The position numbers and the translations under genes are program-made. This document shows positions 63,400 to 64,000 of a DNA stretch of 64,000 nt, piece after piece. The notes beneath the pieces were generated by a model. It was not told the origin of the DNA, made no database searches, and worked only from the letters and a program-made list of their open reading frames with translations. The stretch's first letter is position 1, and each line of letters begins with the position of its first letter. Source of the DNA: Neodiprion pinetum (taxonomy: Eukaryota > Arthropoda > Insecta > Hymenoptera > Diprionidae); assembly GCF_021155775.2 (NCBI RefSeq), contig NC_060236.1:7175087-7239086 (forward strand), in the 5' to 3' direction.

Positions 63400-63830
63400 C
63401 AACGTCGTCTACCGAATCTGCGTTCCTCCCCCTCGGCGGTTGAAAAGGGGAAGTTTTGGGCCTCTCTTTGGGCCGCATCGGGGCGTAGGTCCCACCTTGG
63501 CACGTCGATTTCGGGACAGCCGAGGCCGCGAGTTTCGGCGTTGCGTCGTCGCCGGCGATCGGCCGGTTTGCCTGGAAAGCCAAATGGCAACGACCTGCGG
63601 CGTCCCGACGCATGCGCGTCCCGTCTTCCCCCCCCCCCCCCCTTCCCCCTCCTTCCCCCTCCCCGTTTTACCCTCCCCGCCGGTACCAGAACGCTCCGAA
63701 ATGTCAAACCATTGACAGAAGTTGAGGCGGATTGTGGCGCGCGCACGTTGTCGTCGTTCTTGTCGGATCTTACGGGACTCTCGCGAATCTCGGCGTTACT
63801 TCGCGTTTTAAACGGATCCGGATAGTTGCG
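63400..63830. other. GC-rich, CpG-dense patch
   Basis: Strong contrast with AT-rich flanks. Contains a 15-C run (63628-63642) and pyrimidine-rich CCTT repeats. Long frames are open on both strands (130 and 94 codons plus, 189 codons minus, Arg/Gly-rich), as expected in GC-rich DNA with few stop codons. It could be a promoter or 5' exon, or simply compositional; I recognise no protein. Confidence 0.5.
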
Positions 63831-64000
63831 AGAGTCGATGTGTAATCCCGTTGATGAGAAAAATTCAGAGCTGTGAAAAAATAAAAAGTGACCACAGGGA
63901 TACATTTCCGATAGGCGGGTTTTTTTTTTTTTTAGTGATTGTAATTTTATTTTTAGTGAACAGTGCACGATACGTTTAACAGGTATTCAATTTACGGTGG
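63831..64000. other. Window end, unassigned
   Basis: AT-rich with a poly-T run at 63920-63933. Nothing recognised. Confidence 0.4.

Noticed and set aside
63399..63968. 189-codon minus-strand frame as a gene
   Set aside because: The Arg/Gly-rich part comes from GC-rich simple sequence, where stop codons are rare, and overlapping frames are open on the other strand.

Overview
This window looks like gene-poor nuclear DNA from an insect. It is AT-rich, CpG is not visibly depleted, and simple repeats (AT, CA, CT/GA, CCCT, CTTT, CAGT) and poly-A/poly-T runs are frequent. Small non-autonomous DNA transposons are scattered throughout. Plentiful CpG with very short mobile elements would suit a hymenopteran such as a sawfly, but that is an impression; nothing here identifies the species. 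I found no ribosome-binding sites, operons or compact genes, so it is not bacterial.

No protein-coding gene can be supported. The open frames are short, overlap on both strands and show no domain I recognise; many lie inside repeats. The only gene I can annotate firmly is a tRNA-Ser(CGA) on the minus strand at 18405-18486, with a Pol III T-run terminator. Coding exons too short or too diverged to recognise by eye could still be present, and most of the window could be intron or intergenic DNA of a large locus.

Most recognisable structure is repetitive. Family A is a ~431-bp MITE with CACTGAGA termini and TA target duplications, in nine copies. Family B (two copies, 978 and 35367) and element C (61467, hAT-like with an 8-bp duplication) have long terminal inverted repeats. 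Families D (25159, 54430), F (19774, 55343) and I (16271, 49575), the single element E (52803) and the adjacent foldbacks H and G (12545-13600) are also non-coding. D carries a perfect GCGCATGCGC palindrome in its terminal repeats, while B and C carry close variants.

Two large duplications stand out. A ~755-bp unit is repeated in direct orientation (3495-4251 and 8904-9656, about 99% identical). A ~747-bp unit is repeated in inverted orientation (27568-28314 and 32374-33119), leaving a ~4-kb spacer. A perfect 41-bp inverted repeat flanks an AT microsatellite at 48498-48632.

Layout: 0-10 kb holds element B, the direct duplication and one A copy; 10-25 kb holds the H/G foldbacks, an A copy inside an I copy, the tRNA and F; 25-40 kb holds D, the inverted duplication, four A copies, B and several GA/CT tracts; 40-64 kb holds one full and one truncated A copy, the 41-bp palindrome, I, E, D, F and C, ending in a GC-rich patch at about 63.4-63.8 kb.
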